From assembly GCA_016714045.1 (NCBI GenBank), contig JADJNY010000002.1, positions 842,565-906,564 of the forward strand: a stretch of 64,000 bases of DNA. The letters run 5' to 3'. Origin of the DNA: Planctomycetota bacterium (GTDB taxonomy: Bacteria; Planctomycetota; UBA1135; GCA-002686595). A model generated the notes under the pieces. It ran no database searches. It was not told the origin of the DNA and was given only the letters and a program-made list of their open reading frames with translations. This document shows, piece after piece, positions 51,837 to 61,352 of the stretch. The position numbers and the translations under genes are program-made. How positions within the stretch are numbered: the stretch's first letter is position 1; every line of letters begins with the position of its first letter.

Positions 51837-52170
51837 GGAGCCTATGTCCGATTGGGCATGAGGGCAAGCCGGCTGCTCGAGCCGGCCGAGTTCGGCGTTC
51901 GAGGAGCCGGCATGCGGTGACGGCGCCCGCTCGCACGACGTCGCGCGCTCGCGCCGGGCACGAACTCCCCCGGAGAAACTCGGCGCGTGCCGCGATCGCC
52001 GGGCAAGCGAGTGGGGAAACGGCTCCCTCCCGGACCGCTCACACGGCGCGAGGTCGGGCCAGGGCCGCGACGTCGAGCGCGTCGACGCCCCGGGAGGTCG
52101 CGGGACGTTGCGTGAGCGCTGGGCCCTCACCGCACGGACGGCGGCGCGTGCCGTGGACCTCCGCGCGTGG
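51837..52170. other. Intergenic region upstream of the toxin-antitoxin pair
   Basis: 334 bp between the toxin start and the FG-GAP gene stop, both leftward. The part next to the toxin holds TTGCCC (51867-51862, minus) 17 bp from TAGGCT (51844-51839), a good sigma-70 spacing, and the palindrome at 51868-51886. The rest shows nothing. The promoter position would put transcription start at or past the toxin ATG at 51836, so the promoter or that start may be misassigned. Confidence 0.45.
51868..51886. promoter_or_regulatory. Palindrome next to the toxin-antitoxin promoter
   Basis: GCCGGCT-GCTCG-AGCCGGC, a perfect 7-bp inverted repeat immediately upstream of the -35-like TTGCCC. It is the natural candidate operator for the HTH antitoxin, or a terminator of an upstream transcript. 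Confidence 0.45.
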
Positions 52171-54558
52171 TCACCGCAACGCGACGACCCCGAGGTCGTT
52201 GCTGAACCCGTTCGCCACGATCACGTCGAGGCGTCCGTCGCGGTCGACGTCGAAGACGAGGAGGTCGAGGCAGCCCGCGTGCAGGCCGAGGTCCGGTGCG
52301 CGCACGAAGGCGAGCGCTCCGCCTTCGACGGCACGCGGCGACCAGAGCTCGACGTGGTGGCTGTTCTGCGCGCTGACGAGGATCTCCGCCTTGCCGTCGC
52401 CGTCGAGGTCGCCGCACGCGACTCGATAGGGCCGATATCCGACCTGGAAGCGCTCGAGCTTCCTCCAGTTGCCGTCTTCCTGCCGCAGGCACGGCTGCAC
52501 GAAGCACGTCGAGTCCGCGTTCTTCTCCGCGACGAGCACCGCGAGGTCGATGCGCCCGTCGCCGTCGAGGTCGCCGCTCGAAATCGAGAGCGGGAGGAAC
52601 TCGGTGTCGATCGACGAGAGCTCGAGCCACGACAGCGCGCCCTCCGCGCTCTTCTCGAGCCGCAAGATGGCGACGCCGATGCGCGCGCCGGGGCCGGCGA
52701 GCGCCACGGCCACCTCGCTCGGCGCGGAGAGCGGCGCAAGGCCCTTCGGACCCGCGATCACCTCGGCCTGGATGCGCGCGTCGAACGCGAAGTCGGCGCG
52801 CGACGCGGGGTTCGTCGGGTTCGCGTTCTTCGGCGTCCCGTTGTGGAGCAGGATCAGCTGGTTCGTCTGCGGATCCGTCGCGAGCGCGTCGACGCGCCCG
52901 TCGGAGTCGAAGTCCTGCAAGAGGAGGTCGCCCGGGCTCGCGCCGAGCGGCACCGGCGGGAACGCCGCGCGTTCAAAGAGCTCGCCGCCGTCGCCGAAGA
53001 GCACCGTGAGCACCGCGTCGTGCTCGCGCTGCACGACGAACGCGGCCTCGAGCTTCCCGTCGCCGTCGAGGTCGGCCACGCGCAGCGCGTCCGCGCTCTT
53101 CGCGAGCGCCTTGCGCCGCGCGTGCTCGAGCACGCCCTTCGCGTTCGGAGCGATCGACAACGTGCCGTCGACCGCGTCGAGCACGAGCACCTCGGGGAAG
53201 CCGTCGCCCGTCAGGTCGCCGGCCGCGAGCGAGTGCGGCGTGCGGCCCGTGTTCGCGAAGCGCGCGTTCTGGAAGCCGCCGCTGCCGTCGCCGAAGACGA
53301 CGCTGACGCGCCCCGCGTCCGTGTTCGCGAGCGCGAGGTCGGTCGCGCCGTCGCCGTCGAGGTCGGCGAACGCGAGGTCGACGGGCGACTGGCCCGCGTA
53401 GGCGTCGCCGGTCGCGCTGAACCCCTCCGGCGCCGCGTGGTAGAGGCTGTACGACAGCCCGAGCAGGCCGAGCACGCCGAGCTCGTGCCCTTTGCCCGCG
53501 CCGAGCGCGTGGTGCTCGAGGTCGATCGGGATCGAGCTCGTCGTGAAGCGCTGCGCGGGCCGCGCGAGCCCCGCGGCGACGCCGCCCGGCGTTCCGTGGC
53601 CGAAGATCCACACGCTCTCGTCGCCGCCGGCGACGACGAGCTCCGTGTCGCCGTCCTGGTCGACGTCGAACTCGTCGAGGTCGCGCGGGAGCGCGTCGGG
53701 CTCGCCGGGCGCGCGAGCACGCTCGAAGAGCCCCGCGCTCGCCGCGCGCGTGAACGTGAAGCCGCTCGCGCCCTTCGCGGCGGTCCACAGCGCGACCGTG
53801 CGCTCCGCTTGCGAGCCCGAGACGATGCCGCTGCCGTCCGCGAGCACGTGCAGGCACGTCGTGATCGTCGCGCCGAGCTTCACGCGCGACGACGCCTCGC
53901 CCGCGCCGAAGACGAGGAGCTCATCGTCGAGGTTCGCGATGGCGACGTCGGGCTCGCCGTCGTTCCCGAGGTCGCCCGAAGCGAGCGCGCGCGGCCGACG
54001 CTCGAGCGCGATCGTGCGCAGCACCGGCGCGGGCTCGCCGCGCGCGAACGGCGCGGCGTCGACGACGACGATCGAAGGCTGCACGCCGTCGCTCGGTCGG
54101 CTCGCGCGCGGTGCCACGACGATCGGCACGCGCGCGGCGCCGGGCTTCGGACGCGCGCCGAGGAACACGGGGCCGAGCGGATAGTCCTCGAGCGGCAGCA
54201 CGCTCGGCGCGCGCGGCGCGTCGAGCTCCGGGGAGAGCCCGCGCAGGAGCTGCAGCGAGCCCGGGCCGCGCGTCGTGACGAGCAGCTCGTCGCGGCCGTC
54301 GCCGTCGAAGTCGTAGGGGAGGAGCGCGATCGGTTTCGCCTCGCCGCCGTTCGCGGTGGGGAACTCGAGGCGCGTGCGGAGGCGCGGCGCGCGCGCGACC
54401 TTCGCGGACGGATCGCCCGGCTTGCGGGCCTCGGTCGTCCCGGAGCCGGCCGCCGTCTGCGCGGAGGCCAACGCGGCGCTCGACGCCGCTCCGGCGCAGC
54501 ACGCCGCGAGCACGAGGAGGATCCGCGGTGCGGACGACGTCGCCGGAGCTCGTTCCAT
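52171..54558 (-). CDS. Secreted FG-GAP/VCBS-repeat protein
   Basis: 795 aa from the ATG at 54558. A signal (SSAPRILLVLAACCAGAASS then AALASAQ) leads into repeats with calcium-type loops: YDFDGDGRDELLVT, DVDQDGDTELVV, ADLDGDGATDLALA, GDLTGDGFPEVLVL, ADLDGDGKLEAAFV, QDFDSDGRVDALA, GDLDGDGRIDLAVL, GDLDGDGKAEILV and FDVDRDGRLDVIV. These D-x-D-x-D/N-G repeats form integrin-alpha-like beta-propellers that bind ligands on the outside of the cell. It is probably an extracellular binding or recognition protein of unknown target. Confidence 0.9.
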   Translation of the reverse strand: MERAPATSSAPRILLVLAACCAGAASSAALASAQTAAGSGTTEARKPGDPSAKVARAPRLRTRLEFPTANGGEAKPIALLPYDFDGDGRDELLVTTRGPGSLQLLRGLSPELDAPRAPSVLPLEDYPLGPVFLGARPKPGAARVPIVVAPRASRPSDGVQPSIVVVDAAPFARGEPAPVLRTIALERRPRALASGDLGNDGEPDVAIANLDDELLVFGAGEASSRVKLGATITTCLHVLADGSGIVSGSQAERTVALWTAAKGASGFTFTRAASAGLFERARAPGEPDALPRDLDEFDVDQDGDTELVVAGGDESVWIFGHGTPGGVAAGLARPAQRFTTSSIPIDLEHHALGAGKGHELGVLGLLGLSYSLYHAAPEGFSATGDAYAGQSPVDLAFADLDGDGATDLALANTDAGRVSVVFGDGSGGFQNARFANTGRTPHSLAAGDLTGDGFPEVLVLDAVDGTLSIAPNAKGVLEHARRKALAKSADALRVADLDGDGKLEAAFVVQREHDAVLTVLFGDGGELFERAAFPPVPLGASPGDLLLQDFDSDGRVDALATDPQTNQLILLHNGTPKNANPTNPASRADFAFDARIQAEVIAGPKGLAPLSAPSEVAVALAGPGARIGVAILRLEKSAEGALSWLELSSIDTEFLPLSISSGDLDGDGRIDLAVLVAEKNADSTCFVQPCLRQEDGNWRKLERFQVGYRPYRVACGDLDGDGKAEILVSAQNSHHVELWSPRAVEGGALAFVRAPDLGLHAGCLDLLVFDVDRDGRLDVIVANGFSNDLGVVALR

Positions 54559-54960
54559 GGTCGCAGTATGGTGGCGCTCGCGCACCCGGGGCAAGGCGGA
54601 GCCGCCCGCGCGGAGGCGCACCGCGGCCGATTCGGGCACAGGATGCGGCTGCCGCGAGGGAGCGCAGTCGCCGCAAGCGAGCCTGGTCGCGGAGACCGAG
54701 CTCCGTCGTCCCGAGTTCGCGCGCTCGGGCCTAGCGAGCGCGGCCGCCGTGAGCGAGCGCCGTCGAACGCACGGCGAGCGCAATCGAACGCGCGGCGCGG
54801 CGCATCCTCCTCCAGCGACCCGGGTTCGCGCGCCGCGGCCTCTGACGCGCCGTGCGCCCGTGGCGCGCGTTTCGCCTCGCCCGGCGCGATGCGTCCCCCT
54901 GCGATCGCCCGGTCCGAGGCGTGTGCCCCCGCGCGCGTGAGGCTATCCTCGGCCCTTTCC
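54559..54960. other. Divergent intergenic region
   Basis: 402 bp between the FG-GAP gene and the carboxypeptidase-regulatory-like gene. The right end holds TATCCT at 54944-54949, 11 nt before the ATG at 54961. Otherwise I see nothing; long frames through it are antisense or low-bias. Confidence 0.45.
54944..54949 (+). promoter_or_regulatory. TATCCT hexamer close to an ATG
   Basis: TATCCT ends 11 nt before the ATG at 54961, with a pyrimidine-rich gap (CGGCCCTTTCC) and no Shine-Dalgarno. It suggests a short-leader or leaderless transcript. Confidence 0.4.
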
Positions 54961-56685
54961 ATGGCCACGAACGCGCGCCGCAATCTGCTCCTCGCCCTCG
55001 TGGCGTGCCTGGGGCTCGTGCTCGCGGGCGGTGCGTTCTGGCTGCTCTCGACGCCGCCCGACGCGGGCGCCGCGCGACCGCTCGCGAACCCCGATGCGCG
55101 CGCGGGCGCTCCGCTCGAAACCGAATCGGGCGAGCGGCGCGAAGCGACGCCCCTCGTCGACGAGAGCGACCTCCTCGCGACGCCCGAGGCCTCGACGACG
55201 GTCGTGTACCCGCTGCGCGTCGAGCTCGAGCTCGTGCGCGCGACCTCGGAGCTCCAGGCCGAGGGCGCGCCGCGACGAGGGTCGAGCGCGACGGCGCGCA
55301 TCAAGGGCTCGATCATGGACTCGAACGGCCAGCCCGTGCGCGGCCAGGTCGAGGTCCGCGCCGGCCCGAACGCGGGGCGCGTCTTCTACTGCGACGGCAA
55401 GGGTCAGTTCGGCGCGAACGACCTCTACCCGGGGCGCGTGCTCCTCGACGTGACGGGGCCGGGCATCCTCGGGTCGCTGCGCGAGGTCGTCCTGCGCCAG
55501 GAGCGCGAGACGCTGCTCCACATCGGCTACGGCCGGCCCGCGAGCGTGATCGGCGAGGTGTACGACGCCGAAGGCAACCTGCTCGAGGGCGCGAAGGTCA
55601 CGCTCGACGGCCTCGTCGCGCAGACGGACGAGCAGGGCACGTTCAGCTTTCCCTACGTCGCGGCGGGCGAGACGACGCTGTTCGTCGAGAAGGAGGGCTT
55701 CGCCTCCACGTTCCAGGTCGTGCCCGTGCCCGCGGGCGGCGCGATCGAGAAGGGACGGCTCAAGTTCCGGCTGCAGCGCGGCGCGCGGCTCGTCATCTCG
55801 CTGAACGATCGCGTGAACTCCGGCGTGCCCGCGCAGGTGTTCGTGCTGCCGTCGAGCCTGTCGGCGCAGCGCTCGTACCCGTGGTTCAAGCTGAACCCCG
55901 TGCAGATCTACCCGGGCGGCACGGTCACCGTCGACGACCTCCCGCCGCAGCGCGTCACGCTGCGTCTCTACCACGCCGGCGCGATCGCGAAGCCCGCGCA
56001 GCGCGAGGTGACGCTCGATCCGGGCGCGCCGCAGACCGTCGAGCTCGCGATGGAGCCCGCGCCCGTCGTCGTCGGCATCGTGAAGCTCGGCGACCGGCCC
56101 GCCGCGAACGCGGAGGTCAGCCTCGAGGTCCCCGATCGCGTCGCCGCGACGCTCACGGGGCTCGGCGAGTCGAACTTCCTCCTGCTCGAGAGCGAGGTCC
56201 TGCCCGATTCGCCGCTCGCCGTGCAGCGCGTCACGACGAACGCGTCCGGCGAGTTCCAGCTGTCCGCGAACGAGAGCGTCTCGAAGGTGCGCTACCTCGT
56301 CGCGCGCTCCGCCGACGGCAAGGCGCAGGGCGGCGTCGTGTTGCGCGGCGGCGAGGAGAAGGTCGAGATCGTGATGCAGCCGATCTCCGCGAGCGACGGC
56401 GCGGCCGAGTTCGTGCTGCAGACGAGCCCGCGCTTCCAGGGGCTGCCGGTGGAGGTCACGGTCGACGGGACGCCGCGCGATCGCGTCGTGCTGCCGCCGG
56501 AGCGCGATCTGCACGTCGAAGGGCTCGTCGCGGGGGAGTGGCGCGTGCGCGTGACGTGGCAGGGCGGGAACGTGATGGAGCCGCAGTTGGTGGACTTGCG
56601 CGCGGAGGTCACGCTGTCGGTGAAGCTGCCTGAGGGGGCGGTGATCGGGCAGGATGACGAGACGCGGCGGCGGGCGGGGAAGTGA
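54961..56685 (+). CDS. Membrane-anchored carboxypeptidase-regulatory-like protein
   Basis: 574 aa. An N-terminal helix (LLLALVACLGLVLAGGAFWL) anchors it, with a Pro/Ala/Asp linker. Carboxypeptidase-regulatory/SdrD-B-like beta domains follow: RIKGSIMDSNGQPVRGQVEV, VIGEVYDAEGNLLEGAKVTL, TLFVEKEGFASTFQVVPVPA and VVVGIVKLGDRPAANAEVSL. Such Ig-like repeats are structural and often extend a surface protein away from the cell. There is no active site. It is followed by a convergent hairpin. Confidence 0.87.
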   Translation: MATNARRNLLLALVACLGLVLAGGAFWLLSTPPDAGAARPLANPDARAGAPLETESGERREATPLVDESDLLATPEASTTVVYPLRVELELVRATSELQAEGAPRRGSSATARIKGSIMDSNGQPVRGQVEVRAGPNAGRVFYCDGKGQFGANDLYPGRVLLDVTGPGILGSLREVVLRQERETLLHIGYGRPASVIGEVYDAEGNLLEGAKVTLDGLVAQTDEQGTFSFPYVAAGETTLFVEKEGFASTFQVVPVPAGGAIEKGRLKFRLQRGARLVISLNDRVNSGVPAQVFVLPSSLSAQRSYPWFKLNPVQIYPGGTVTVDDLPPQRVTLRLYHAGAIAKPAQREVTLDPGAPQTVELAMEPAPVVVGIVKLGDRPAANAEVSLEVPDRVAATLTGLGESNFLLLESEVLPDSPLAVQRVTTNASGEFQLSANESVSKVRYLVARSADGKAQGGVVLRGGEEKVEIVMQPISASDGAAEFVLQTSPRFQGLPVEVTVDGTPRDRVVLPPERDLHVEGLVAGEWRVRVTWQGGNVMEPQLVDLRAEVTLSVKLPEGAVIGQDDETRRRAGK

Positions 56686-56691
56686 GGGTAG

Positions 56692-56713
56692 GGCGTGCGG
56701 AGGCCCGCACGCC
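56692..56713. terminator. Hairpin between convergent genes
   Basis: GGCGTGCGG-AGGC-CCGCACGCC, a perfect 9-bp stem, 6 bp past the stop at 56685 and 54 bp from the stop of the convergent aminotransferase. It is probably a bidirectional terminator. Confidence 0.55.
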
Positions 56714-56767
56714 AAGCGGTCGCGCTGAGAGTCGTTCAGGCCGGCAGCGTCTCACTCAGAGGGTCGC

Positions 56768-57643
56768 TCACGCCGGCTGCGCTTCGCGTTCGGCGCACGC
56801 GTAGTACGCAGCGACGAGCGCTTGCGTCTTCGGGCCGGGGCGGCCCGTGCCGATCACGACGTCCTCGATCTTCACGATCGGGACCGGGCCGCGCACCGAG
56901 CTCGTCAGGATCGCTTCCTCGACCGTGCCGAGCTCGCGCTCGTGGATCCGCTCGTAGCGGGCGGTGAGACCGGCTTCGCGCGCGAGGCGGAACTCGATTC
57001 GCTGCGTGATGCCCTCGAGCACGCCGTCGCCCGCGACGAGCAGCTCGCCCTTGCGGACGAAGAGGATGTTCGCGCTCGTGAACTCGAGGATCTTCCCGTC
57101 GCGATCGACGAGCAGCTGGTCGCAGCGGTCCTGCGTGCCGATCGGGAACGGGCGGCGGTCCTTCACCCAGCGCGTCGTCTTCACCTTCGGGAGCGTGCGC
57201 GCGAGGTGGCGCGCGTAGTCGACGCGCACGCCGTCCTTCACCCACGCGTCGGGGAGCTCCGCGTGCGGCGAGACGCCGATGAAGACGTCGGAGGCGACGC
57301 CCGCGTACTCGAACGGCGCGGGCAGCGCGTCGAAGCGCACGCGCACGTCCTGCGTGCCGGCCTTCACGATCGCGCGCAGCGCGGCGCGCAAGGCCGCCTG
57401 GTCGAGCGTCTTCTTCCAGCCGAGCGCGTCCATCGAGCGCTGCGTGCGCTCGAGGTGCGGACCGAGCTCGAGGAAGCGGTTCCCGCGAAACGTGCGCAGC
57501 GCCGAGTACACGCCATCGGGCAGCGGATCCATCGCGTCGTGCATCGTGCCCGTCGTCGCGGCGACGGGGAGCGAGCGCGGACCGTTCGGCGTCAGAGCGA
57601 AGAGCTGCAGGCCCGCGGCCTGCGTCGTGGCGGGCGAGTTCAT
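56768..57643 (-). CDS. Class IV PLP aminotransferase (IlvE/PabC-like)
   Basis: 291 aa, fold type IV. YSALRTFRGNRFLELGPHLE then RTQRSMDALGW is the family opening. PLP-Lys is probably in the KVKTTRWVKDRR stretch. DQLLVDRDGKILEFTSANIL contains the conserved E-x-T-x-x-N phosphate-binding region. GVLEGITQRIEFRLAREAGL is close to the usual G-x-x-x-G-I-T-R. It may act as a branched-chain aminotransferase or aminodeoxychorismate lyase; the sequence does not decide. It is divergent from the histidine ammonia-lyase gene and could feed amino-acid degradation. Confidence 0.85.
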   Translation of the reverse strand: MNSPATTQAAGLQLFALTPNGPRSLPVAATTGTMHDAMDPLPDGVYSALRTFRGNRFLELGPHLERTQRSMDALGWKKTLDQAALRAALRAIVKAGTQDVRVRFDALPAPFEYAGVASDVFIGVSPHAELPDAWVKDGVRVDYARHLARTLPKVKTTRWVKDRRPFPIGTQDRCDQLLVDRDGKILEFTSANILFVRKGELLVAGDGVLEGITQRIEFRLAREAGLTARYERIHERELGTVEEAILTSSVRGPVPIVKIEDVVIGTGRPGPKTQALVAAYYACAEREAQPA

Positions 57644-57819
57644 GCGCCCGAGGATCGGGGCTCGGGGGCGGCGAGTCCATACCCCAGTCGCGGGGGGCGC
57701 GCGGAGCTTGCCACGCTCGGAACGCCGTCGTCGTGGAACGGAGCTGCAGGCCGCGCGCCGCGCCCTGGGGCGCCGACGGATCCGGCCCGCGGGCCCTGCC
57801 TTGCCGCCGCGCGATTCCC

Positions 57820-57825
57820 TATCCT
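57820..57825 (+). promoter_or_regulatory. TATCCT hexamer close to the hutH start
   Basis: TATCCT ends 10 nt before the ATG at 57836, with a C/T-rich gap and no Shine-Dalgarno, matching the arrangement at 15072 and 54944. Confidence 0.4.
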
Positions 57826-57835
57826 CTCCGCCCTC

Positions 57836-59372
57836 ATGAAGACGCTCACGCTCGACGGCACGTCGCTCGCGCTCGAAGACCTCTATCCGATCGCCCGCGG
57901 CGAGCGGTGCGCGCTCGTCGTCTCGAAGGCCGCGCGCGCGCGCGTCGCGAAGGCGCGCGCGCTCGTCGAGGCGGTCGTCGCGAAGGGCGAGCCCGTCTAC
58001 GGCCTGAACACGGGCTTCGGCAAGTTGAAGCACGTCGCGATCGCCGCCGAGGACCTGGAGGAGTTGCAGGAGAACCTGATCCTGTCGCACTGCTGCGGCG
58101 TCGGCGACCCGATGCCCGAGGACGAAGTACGCGTCGCGCAGGTGCTGCGCTTGAACGGGCTCGTCCGCGGTCATTCGGGGCTTTCGATGGAGCTCGTCGA
58201 CGCCCTCGTCGCGTTCTTCGAGAAGGGCTTCGTGCCCGTCGTGCCGAAGAAGGGCTCGGTGGGCGCGAGCGGCGATCTCGCACCGCTTGCGCACATGGCC
58301 GCGGCGTACATGGGGCACGGCGAGGCCTTCGTCGGCGGGAAGCGCATGCGCGCGAGCGCGGCGCTGAAGAAGCTCGGGCTCGCGCCCGTGCGCTTGAAGG
58401 CGCGCGAGGGCCTCGCGCTGATCAACGGCACCGAGATCATCAAGGCCGTCGGTGTCACCGCGCTCGCGCGCGCCGAGAACCTGTCGAAGGCCGCCGACGC
58501 GCTCGCCGCGCTCACGATCGAGGCGCTGCTCGGCAGCCTGAAGCCGTTCGACGACCGCTTCGCGGAGCTGAAGGGCCATCCGGGCCACTTCGCCGTCGCG
58601 AAGAACGTGCGCCGCGTGCCTCGCGCGGAGCGAGGTCCTCGCGAGCCACGCGAACTGCGACCGCGTGCAGGACCCGTACTCGCTGCGCTGCGTGCCGCAG
58701 ATCCACGGCGCGTTCAAGACGGCGCTCGCGCACGTGCGCGAGGTGCTCGCGCGCGAGATCAACTCGGTGACGGACAACCCGATCGTGTTCCCGGACACGA
58801 AGGAGGTCGTCAGCGCGGGCCAGTTCCACGGCCAGCCCCTGTCGATGCCGCTCGACTACCTCGGCATCGCGCTCGCGACGCTCGCGAACGTGAGCGAGCG
58901 TCGTATCGAACAGCTCGTCAACCCCGACCTGTCGCACCTCCCCGCGTTCCTGACGCCGAAGCCGGGCCTCAACTCGGGCTTCATGATCGCGCAGGTCGCC
59001 GCGGCGGCGCTCGCAAGCGAGAACAAGGGCCTCGCGCACCCCGCGAGCGTCGACACGATCCCGACCAGCGCGAACCAGGAGGACCACGTGTCGATGGGCG
59101 TGACCGCGGCGAGGAAGGCGCTCGCGATCCTGGAGAACACCGAACACGTGCTGGCGATCGAGTGGGTCTGCGCCGCGCAGGCGCGCGAGTTCCACGGCGA
59201 GCTGCGCGCGGGGAAGGGCGCGGACGCCGCGCATCGGTTGTTGCGCACGCGCGTGAAGGCGCTCGGCCGCGATCGGTTCCTGCACCCCGACCTCGTCGCG
59301 GCCCGCGAGCTGATCGCGAGCGGCGCGCTCGTCGCCGCGGTCGAGAAGGCCGCGGGGTCGCTCGAGGCGTGA
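57836..59372 (+). pseudogene. hutH: Histidine ammonia-lyase, one-base frameshift
   Basis: Converts histidine to urocanate in the first step of the Hut pathway. The first 260 codons carry VYGLNTGFGKLKHVAI and GSVGASGDLAPLAHMA, where Ala144-Ser145-Gly146 form the MIO electrophile. An extra G near 58616 shifts the frame; removing it restores NVRRCLARSEVLASHANCDR then VQDPYSLRCVPQIHGAF, and the frame runs to 59372 with NPIVFPDTKEVVSAGQFHGQ and NQEDHVSMG. The corrected length of 511 aa is normal. No other hut genes are present. Both halves have full coding bias, so a consensus error is likely. Confidence 0.93.
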
Positions 59373-59412
59373 GCGCGGCCTCGCGCCGGATCGAACGCAC
59401 CGTCCCCGTCCC

Positions 59413-60634
59413 ATGCGCGCGCTCCTGAACCCGTGGCGCGACCTCGCGCGGCTGCCGCGCGGCGTGTGGGTGCTCTCCGGCGCCACGCTCGTCAATCGCG
59501 CGGGCACGATGGTGCGGCCGTTCCTCGCGCTGTACCTCACGCAAGCGCTCGGCTTCTCGGCGGAAGAGACGGCGCTCGTCCTGTTCCTGTTCGGAGCGGG
59601 CGCGCTCGCGGGTTCCGCTCGCGTCGGGGCGCGTGTGCGACGTCGTGTCGCCGTGGCGCGTGCTCGTCGCCGCGTTGCTCGTCGGCGGACTGGCCTGCAC
59701 GCTGGTCGCGCTGCCGGAGAGCTTCGGCGCGATGGCCGCGTCCGTCGGCGCGTGGGCGTTCGTGTCCGAGGCGTACCGCCCCGCGAGCACGACCGTGATG
59801 TCCGAGCTCGTCTCCGGCGCGGACCTGCGGCCGGCGTACGCGCTCCTGCGGCTCGCGATCAACCTCGGCATGAGCATCGGCCCCGTCGTCGGCGGCCTGC
59901 TCGCCGAGGTCTCGTTCCAGGCGCTCTTCGTGATCGACGGTGTCACGACGATGCTCGCGGGCGTGATCCTCGGCGTGTGGGCGCGGAAGAGCGGCCTCCT
60001 CGCACCGCGCGGCGCCTCGCGCGCTTCCTCGCACGCTCCGCCGTGGGGCGCCCTGCGCGACCGGCGCTACATCGTGTTCCTGCTCGGCACCGTGCCGATC
60101 GGGATGGTGTTCTTCCAGCTCGAGGGCGCGTTCACGCTGCACATGACGCATGCGCTCGGGCTCTCCAAGGCGGCGATCGGCGCGCTGCTCGCGATCAACA
60201 CGGTGCTGATCGTGCTGACGGAGGTGCCGCTCAACGTGTGGACGTCGAAGTGGAGCTCCGCGCGCTCGCTCGTCCTCGGCACGCTGGCGGTGGGCGCGGG
60301 CTTCGGCGCGCTCGCGATTCCATCGGGCGTCGTCTTCGTCGCGCTGACGATCGTCGTGTGGACCGCGGGCGAGATGTTGCTCTTCCCCGCACTGACGTCC
60401 GAGGTGACGCTGCTCGCTCCGGAAGGGCGGCGCGGCGAGTACCTTGGGCTGTACCACACGGCGTTCGGCCTCGCGTCGACGACGGGACCGGCGCTCGGGA
60501 CGCTCGTGCTCGAGCGCGCGGGGCCGGCGTGGCTGTGGAGCGGCGCGTTCGTGCTGTCGATCGTGTCGGCGCTCTTCTTCGTGCGGGCGACGCGCGGTGT
60601 GCCCGTGGACGGAGCGCGCGTGGAGCTGGGCTGA
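59413..60634 (+). pseudogene. MFS transporter, one-base frameshift
   Basis: A 12-helix major facilitator. The first frame (MRALLNPWRDLARLPRGVWV, then VLSGATLVNRAGTMVRPFLA) ends after ALAGSAR. An extra base at about 59623 puts the rest in the next frame: SGRVCDVVSPWRVLVAALLV through LRLAINLGMSIGPVVGGLLA to the stop at 60634. Restored, it is about 406 aa. GLYHTAFGLASTTGPALGTL and FPALTSEVTLLAPEGRRGEY fit drug- or sugar-efflux MFS proteins. It follows hutH by 40 bp, so it may move a degradation substrate, but the cargo is unknown. Confidence 0.87.
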
Positions 60635-60709
60635 CCGCGCCGTCCGCCCGGCCTACGCCGCGGCGCGCGGCGGGGTGCGCGGCGATGGGGTCGACGCGGG
60701 GCGAGCGCG

Positions 60710-61240
60710 CTACCGCAGGCCGTCGCCGAGCTCCTTCGAGTAGAAGCACGTCGTGTGCAGCGTGCCGTCCGCGCTGCGCGCGTAGCGCGGGAGCTCGCCG
60801 AACTTGCGCCAGCCGAGCGCGACGCAGAGCCGCTCGGCGTCGCCGCCCTGGCGCGTGTCCATGGTGAGGAGCGTGCGTCCGAGAGCGTGCGCGGCGCGCT
60901 CGGCCTCCGTGATCAGGGCACGCGCGAGCCCGCGCTTCCTGGCGCGGCGGTGAACGAAGAGCTTCATCACCTCGGCGCGGTGATCACCGTTCGCGCGCAG
61001 CTCGAGCGCGAGTTGCACGGAGCCTTGCACGCGTCCGTCCTCGACGGCGGCGAGCAAGACGCGCGCGCCGTCGCGCACGGCGCCGACGACGCCGCGCCAG
61101 TAGGTCTCCGCGTCGGCGGGGGCGAGTGGTGGGACGAACCCGACGGAGGCGCCGCTGTCGACGGCGTCGATCAGGAGCTCGGTGAGCGCGGCGAGGTGGA
61201 GCTCGGCCGCGTTCGCGTCGAAGCGCGCGATCTCGATCAT
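60710..61240 (-). CDS. GNAT-family N-acetyltransferase
   Basis: 176 aa. The acetyl-CoA site is EVMKLFVHRRARKRGLARALITEAE, with the R-x-x-x-R-G-x-A pattern typical of GNAT. The rest (GSVQLALELRANGDHRAEVM, WRKFGELPRYARSADGTLHT) then TCFYSKEL fits the small phosphinothricin- or tabtoxin-like acetyltransferases. The acceptor is unknown. A TACGAT hexamer on its strand lies 6 nt before the ATG, 17 bp from a TTCGCT -35-like element, again with no Shine-Dalgarno. Confidence 0.9.
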   Translation of the reverse strand: MIEIARFDANAAELHLAALTELLIDAVDSGASVGFVPPLAPADAETYWRGVVGAVRDGARVLLAAVEDGRVQGSVQLALELRANGDHRAEVMKLFVHRRARKRGLARALITEAERAAHALGRTLLTMDTRQGGDAERLCVALGWRKFGELPRYARSADGTLHTTCFYSKELGDGLR

Positions 61241-61246
61241 GCGGCG

Positions 61247-61275
61247 ATCGTACGGTTCGGGACGCGATGAGCGAA
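61247..61275 (-). promoter_or_regulatory. Promoter-like TTCGCT-N17-TACGAT ahead of the GNAT gene
   Basis: On the minus strand TTCGCT (61275-61270) and TACGAT (61252-61247) are 17 bp apart, and TACGAT ends 6 nt before the ATG at 61240. The spacing is ideal, so this is the second-best leaderless candidate in the window after 24506-24535. Confidence 0.5.
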
Positions 61276-61352
61276 GCGCGCGCGCGAGCTCGAGAGGCGC
61301 GCGACGGCGCCGCGGGTCGCGGGGCGGGAGACCGCGATTCCGGGGCGCTCGT

